Assembly (NCBI GenBank): GCA_017959625.1
Contig: JAGDAG010000313.1
Coordinates: 1-8,104 of the forward strand
Length of the DNA stretch: 8,104 bases
Reading direction: 5' to 3'
Source: Abditibacteriota bacterium
GTDB taxonomy: Bacteria > Armatimonadota > UBA5829
A program made the position numbers and the translations under genes. Under the pieces are notes generated by a model. The model searched no databases. It saw only the letters and a list, made by a program, of their open reading frames with translations, and was not told where the DNA came from. Positions 5,618 to 8,104 of this stretch are shown piece by piece (the stretch's first letter is position 1; each line of letters opens with the position of its first letter).

Positions 5618-5881
5618 ATGCCAGCATTTCAGAGACCTGCGCGGCCCGTTGCCAAAGGAAACGGCAAGTGGAGACCCAGAAGAAAGGTCTGTCAGTTTTG
5701 TGTAGATAAAGTTGAATATATAGATTACAAGAATATCGGTAAGCTGAAAAGATACGTTACCGACAGCGGCAAGATCCTCCCCAAGAGAGTCACCGGCACC
5801 TGCGCTTCTCACCAGAGAATGCTCAGCGGCGCCATCAAAAAGGCGAGAGAGATCGCTCTTTTACCTTTCGTTGCCGACTGA
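5618..5881 (+). CDS. rpsR: 30S ribosomal protein S18 (zinc-binding form)
   Basis: This is ribosomal protein S18, 87 residues, partner of S6 on the 30S platform. It has the diagnostic core EYIDYKNIGKLKRYVTDSGK (33-52) and ILPKRVTGTCASHQR (53-67). Cys25-x2-Cys28 and Cys62-x2-His65 form the C+ zinc-ribbon set, unlike the cysteine-free form of many bacteria. Mycobacterial S18 keeps a similar pattern. The N-terminus is Arg/Lys/Pro-rich, as usual. The ribosome site AAGGAG lies 10 bases before ATG 5618, and 18 bases separate it from the ssb stop. The gene normally followed by rplI is instead followed by an unrelated zinc-ribbon gene with its own promoter. Confidence 0.97.
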   Translation: MPAFQRPARPVAKGNGKWRPRRKVCQFCVDKVEYIDYKNIGKLKRYVTDSGKILPKRVTGTCASHQRMLSGAIKKAREIALLPFVAD

Positions 5882-5936
5882 TCCCGGAGTAAAACACGTT
5901 TTTTTTGCATAAAACCGTTGTTTTTAAAAAAAACTA

Positions 5937-5965
5937 TTTACTTTTGATCCGATTTATTGTATAAT
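5937..5965 (+). promoter_or_regulatory. Promoter of the DUF5679 gene
   Basis: TTTACT (5937-5942) and TATAAT (5960-5965) have 17-base spacing, with an AT-rich TTTTTAAAAAAAAC stretch upstream (5921-5934) that resembles an UP element. The expected start of transcription is near 5972, at the edge of a 12-bp palindrome. Confidence 0.72.
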
Positions 5966-5976
5966 AGAGACATACG

Positions 5977-5988
5977 CCATTGCAATGG
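5977..5988. promoter_or_regulatory. 12-bp palindrome at the transcription start (candidate operator)
   Basis: CCATTGCAATGG is perfectly self-complementary. It sits just after the -10 of the DUF5679 promoter (5960-5965), where a repressor could block initiation. A second reading is a CATTGCAATG core (5978-5987) flanked by ATAC and GTAT (5972-5975 and 5988-5991). It may also be chance in a leader. Confidence 0.35.
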
Positions 5989-6015
5989 TATTTATTGTGC
6001 TAAGGAGAAAATGAT

Positions 6016-6159
6016 ATGGAAGCATATTGTGTAAAGTGCAAAGCAAAAAAGGAAATCAAGGACCCTAAGCAGGTTACCATGAAGAACGGCAAGCCTGCTG
6101 TGACCGGCACCTGCCCCACCTGCGGAACCAAAATGTTCAGAATAGGCAAAGCCAACTGA
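6016..6159 (+). CDS. DUF5679-type small zinc-ribbon protein
   Basis: This 47-residue protein runs from ATG 6016 to TGA 6159. It carries YCVKCKAKK (Cys5, Cys8) and TCPTCGTKMFRIGK (Cys33, Cys36), two CxxC knuckles 25 residues apart that should bind one zinc. The start and layout match the small DUF5679 family (MEAYCVKCKAKKEIK, GTCPxCGTKMFRIGK). The ribosome site TAAGGAG (6001-6007) has 8-base spacing. An ATG at 6011 is out of frame. It is too basic and short for an enzyme; the family has no established role and may be nucleic-acid associated, which is inference. It has its own promoter and a terminator after it, 22 bases beyond the stop. Confidence 0.88.
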   Translation: MEAYCVKCKAKKEIKDPKQVTMKNGKPAVTGTCPTCGTKMFRIGKAN

Positions 6160-6180
6160 TTTCCAACTGTTTTTTAGAAG

Positions 6181-6212
6181 ATGCTTAGCTGTTTCAGCCA
6201 AGCATTTTTTTT
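6181..6212 (+). terminator. Intrinsic terminator after the DUF5679 gene
   Basis: ATGCTT (6181-6186) pairs with AAGCAT (6200-6205) and GCTG (6188-6191) with CAGC (6195-6198). There is one A·C mismatch and a TTT loop. Eight T follow (6205-6212). Confidence 0.88.
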
Positions 6213-6238
6213 GTATCCGGGGCGCCTGTTATATCGTC

Positions 6239-6273
6239 AAAAAAAACCTGCCGCAAAAGGCAGGCTTTTTTTT
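6239..6273 (-). terminator. Bidirectional terminator between convergent units
   Basis: CCTGCC (6247-6252) pairs with GGCAGG (6259-6264). The hairpin is flanked by eight A (6239-6246) and eight T (6266-6273), so it works on both strands. It ends the csaB-lptC-lptA transcript (stop at 6281) and backs up the DUF5679 terminator. Confidence 0.9.
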
Positions 6274-6280
6274 GCTGTTT

Positions 6281-6982
6281 TTATTCTTCGTCCTCTTCCA
6301 CAAAGAAACTGATCCCTGCGTTGGGGGCCTTGATATATTCGTTTCCTTCCTTTACCGATACCGTTACCGGGCCCGGCGAGGAAAAGGTCTGTCCGGCTGA
6401 ATCCGTGCCTCTGACCTGCCCGTTTAGAGTGAATATCTCGGTTTTTATATCGTACGTTACGCTATCGGCAAGTATCACCCTGTCTTTTTCCTTTATGGTG
6501 ACTGCGTCCCGGGCAGTGATGATCCGGGCTTTGTAATCGTATTCCCCGTGACCGGCGGTGACCGTTATGTCCCGGGTGATCTCTTTTTCCACGTCGGCCC
6601 TTTTTTCCGGGTCCCGGATGTTTTCCGTAAAGCTTTTTCTGATGACAGCCGAAACGTTGCCTTCGGCCTTAACGATCTTGTTTTTGAAATCCCCCGTGCC
6701 TTTGTCGGCGGTGATATCCGCTTCCGGCGCTGTGGCGAAGAGCTTTCCGGGTGAAAAAGCGGTGTTTTTGTCTTTGTTGTATTCCACGTATTCGCTTTTC
6801 AGAGTGATGTCGTTATGGAGTATCCTTACGTTGCCTTTAAGGATGACGTTTTTGTTTTTGTCTCCGTAAGGTATATCCGTCATATCGGCAAAAACCTTTA
6901 TTTCTTTTTTTTCGGCTGCGGAATACAGCATGCCGCCCAAAAGTACGGTAAGGACAAGGGCGATCGCAAAGGCTTTTTTCAT
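6281..6982 (-). CDS. lptA: LptA/OstA-like periplasmic LPS-transport protein
   Basis: This 233-residue protein has a typical signal peptide (residues 1-22, cleavage near YSAA), so it is periplasmic. It shows the LptA/OstA fold pattern of repeated beta strands: VILKGNVRILHNDITLKSEYVEYN (46-69), ATAPEADITADKGTGDFKNKIVKAEGNVSAV (83-113) and DSVTYDIKTEIFTLNGQVRG (173-192). LptA bridges the periplasm and carries LPS from LptC to LptD. It is longer than E. coli LptA (about 185 residues), with an inserted charged segment (116-138) and an acidic tail (EEDEE). A GAGGAAA ribosome site overlaps the lptC 3' end, and one base separates the lptC stop from this ATG. lptB is not next to it. The name is by family pattern; it could be a general OstA-like protein. 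Confidence 0.85.
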   Translation of the reverse strand: MKKAFAIALVLTVLLGGMLYSAAEKKEIKVFADMTDIPYGDKNKNVILKGNVRILHNDITLKSEYVEYNKDKNTAFSPGKLFATAPEADITADKGTGDFKNKIVKAEGNVSAVIRKSFTENIRDPEKRADVEKEITRDITVTAGHGEYDYKARIITARDAVTIKEKDRVILADSVTYDIKTEIFTLNGQVRGTDSAGQTFSSPGPVTVSVKEGNEYIKAPNAGISFFVEEDEE

Positions 6983-6983
6983 A

Positions 6984-7511
6984 TCATTTTCCTCTAAATA
7001 TGGTCATCTCTGTTTTAGTCAGCTTTATGTGCCCCGAATCAAGGTCTATTATGCCGTTTGCCGCCGAGGCTTTTCCGTCGGGAGTCTTTATGCCGATTTT
7101 TTTCGGGGCGCTTATAACGTTATTTGCGGCAAAAAATCTGCAGGTCCCGGTGGAAACGTCGGCGGTTTTTGTTTTGATCCCCACGTTTCCGTCGGCAAGG
7201 ATAAGCTGCCGGTACGGATCGTACAAAAGGGCCCTGCACGTAAACGACACGGGGCTGCCGCCGGATAAAAATCGTACTTTTACGTTATGGCTGTTTATCC
7301 TTTCCCCGTCCCGTGACAAGACCGCCTTTTCTGCGGAAAAAGCCACCGCGGGCCTGCCATTCAGATAATGGATGACCGATGCGTTTTTCATCACCGCCGT
7401 TTTCTCTCCGGGGCCCCTCTCCGGAAGGTTTGCCCTGTTATAGACGTACCATCCGGATAAAGCAAGAACGATGCACAGGACGGCGATGAGGGACGGGACC
7501 GTTTTTTTCAT
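6984..7511 (-). CDS. lptC: LptC-like LPS export protein, membrane anchored
   Basis: This 175-residue protein has an N-terminal membrane anchor (residues 5-26) and a periplasmic beta domain. Its length and pattern are like LptC: NASVIHYLNGRPAVAFSAEKAVL, then CRALLYDPYRQLILADGNVGI, then ASAANGIIDLDSGHIKL. LptC receives LPS from the LptBFG transporter and passes it to LptA. ATG 7511 is preferred over GTG 7514, because GGTGAG lies 5 bases before the ATG but only 2 before the GTG. The ATG overlaps the stop of the csaB-like gene by one base (TGATG), and the downstream lptA follows after one base. This strong coupling marks a single operon. Assignment is by family resemblance and context, and sequence conservation in LptC is low. 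Confidence 0.85.
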   Translation of the reverse strand: MKKTVPSLIAVLCIVLALSGWYVYNRANLPERGPGEKTAVMKNASVIHYLNGRPAVAFSAEKAVLSRDGERINSHNVKVRFLSGGSPVSFTCRALLYDPYRQLILADGNVGIKTKTADVSTGTCRFFAANNVISAPKKIGIKTPDGKASAANGIIDLDSGHIKLTKTEMTIFRGK

Positions 7512-8104
7512 CACAGCTCACCGATCCTTTCCGCAAAGGCAAACAGTTTGTCCGTGTCCGGCTTTCCGGATGCCGCCCGGGCGTTTTGCATCTCATATAA
7601 AAGCGTTTCTGTCTGCAAGGCGTTTATATCCAAAGGCGTTATCCCGTTGGCGCGGGCAAAGCTTTCGGTCTTCGGGTCATACGAGACGGAAACGAAGGGA
7701 ACGTTTTCCGACGCCGCAAAGATCATGGAATGCAGCCTTACGCCTATGAGCAGCCTTGCCCCGGCGATGAGTCCCTTCTGCCCGGCGAAGCCGGTATCCG
7801 GGTCCGCCGCCGCTATGCCGGGAATAAGCATATCTTCGCTGCCGAACATGGGGACAAGGAGAGGCGTCGATGCGGTTTTTTCCGCATATACGGAAACGGC
7901 TTTTCGTAACGGGGCAAGATAAGAGTTGTCCTTGTAGGGCCTCGGGCAGATGACGAAATAATCTTTTTCCATGCCGGCTATCCCGGGCAGCCCGTCCGCA
8001 GGCTCCTTCCGGCACAGAAAAGCCGGATCCGGCACCAGGGACGCTGCGATGCCGAAGCTTTTCAGAAAGCCTTCCGATTCCGCATCCCTTACGGAAACGA
8101 GGTC
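7511..8104 (-). CDS. csaB: CsaB-like polysaccharide pyruvyltransferase, C-terminal part
   Basis: The frame is open to the window edge; 197 residues are visible and the N-terminus lies beyond 8104. It shows the C-terminal polysaccharide pyruvyl transferase pattern: DLVSVRDAESEGFLKSFGI, then PDPAFL, then YFVICPRPYKD, then the highly conserved GARLLIGVRLHSMIFAASENVPFVSVSYDPK. CsaB adds ketal-linked pyruvate to secondary cell-wall polymers so that SLH-domain proteins can bind; the full family is about 360 residues. Its stop at 7511-7513 overlaps the lptC start. In diderm Terrabacteria, SLH-containing outer-membrane proteins are anchored to the wall, so pyruvylation may serve outer-membrane tethering here. 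That is inference. A role in exopolysaccharide pyruvylation is the main alternative. Confidence 0.85.
   Translation of the reverse strand, partial: DLVSVRDAESEGFLKSFGIAASLVPDPAFLCRKEPADGLPGIAGMEKDYFVICPRPYKDNSYLAPLRKAVSVYAEKTASTPLLVPMFGSEDMLIPGIAAADPDTGFAGQKGLIAGARLLIGVRLHSMIFAASENVPFVSVSYDPKTESFARANGITPLDINALQTETLLYEMQNARAASGKPDTDKLFAFAERIGEL

Noticed and set aside
5882..5930. Terminator after rpsR (T-run at 5899-5906 and a loose AAAACACG/CGTTGTTTT pairing)
   Set aside because: The stem is short, bulged and lacks GC pairs; rpsR transcripts may simply read into the DUF5679 unit.
7512..7514. GTG 7514 as the lptC start
   Set aside because: GGTGAG would be only 2 bases away from it; the adjacent ATG at 7511 has proper spacing. 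I cannot exclude GTG without N-terminal data.
1..8104. CRISPR array, tRNA, rRNA, insertion sequence or prophage genes
   Set aside because: No regularly spaced repeats, transposase or integrase motifs, or cloverleaf-like segments were seen; the only clear tandem repeat is inside rpsF.

Overview
The window looks like a chromosomal segment of a diderm (two-membrane) bacterium. Its housekeeping genes resemble those of Firmicutes and other Terrabacteria. The diderm call rests on adjacent lptC and lptA/ostA-type genes for outer-membrane lipopolysaccharide transport. The Terrabacteria leaning is inference: a CsaB-type pyruvyltransferase directly upstream of lptC, a rpsF-ssb-rpsR order, a zinc-type S18, strong AGGAGG-like ribosome sites with TTG/TATAAT promoters, a LysM-G5 wall protein and a DUF5679 zinc-ribbon peptide. 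Candidate groups are Armatimonadota-like, Negativicutes-like or another diderm Terrabacteria lineage; I cannot decide between them from sequence alone. Coding is dense, with many 1-4 base overlaps. I see no RNA gene, insertion sequence, phage gene or CRISPR array.

Layout from left to right. (1) Positions 1-210 hold the tail of an unrecognised plus-strand gene, followed by a strong intrinsic terminator. (2) Positions 286-1574 on the minus strand hold an Mrp/NBP35-type iron-sulfur carrier ATPase. It is translationally coupled (ATGA overlap) to a C_GCAxxG_C_C cysteine-motif protein. (3) Positions 1575-1785 form a divergent promoter region with two nearly abutting promoters. (4) Positions 1786-4135 on the plus strand hold a three-gene operon: a uroporphyrinogen-decarboxylase-superfamily protein carrying the methyltransferase-type zinc motif, a DUF1844 protein, and a membrane-anchored LysM-G5 protein. 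(5) Positions 4152-4477 hold a self-contained transcription unit for a 71-residue single-pass membrane peptide with a proline-rich tail.

(6) Positions 4480-5881 hold the rpsF-ssb-rpsR operon. Its leader can fold over the rpsF ribosome site and start codon. S6 has a long acidic, alanine-rich repeat tail, and SSB carries a duplicated DPFAD motif at its C-terminal end. (7) Positions 5937-6212 hold an independent unit for a 47-residue zinc-ribbon protein (DUF5679), with a 12-bp palindrome at the expected transcription start. (8) Positions 6239-8104 on the minus strand hold csaB-like, lptC and lptA-like genes, fused tightly into an operon that ends at a bidirectional terminator.

The window is mostly ordinary housekeeping and envelope DNA. 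I do not see strong evidence of an entirely new system. The most interesting points are the csaB-lptC-lptA coupling, which links S-layer or outer-membrane tethering chemistry to LPS export; the possible rpsF leader switch; and the unusual C-terminal tails of S6 and SSB.
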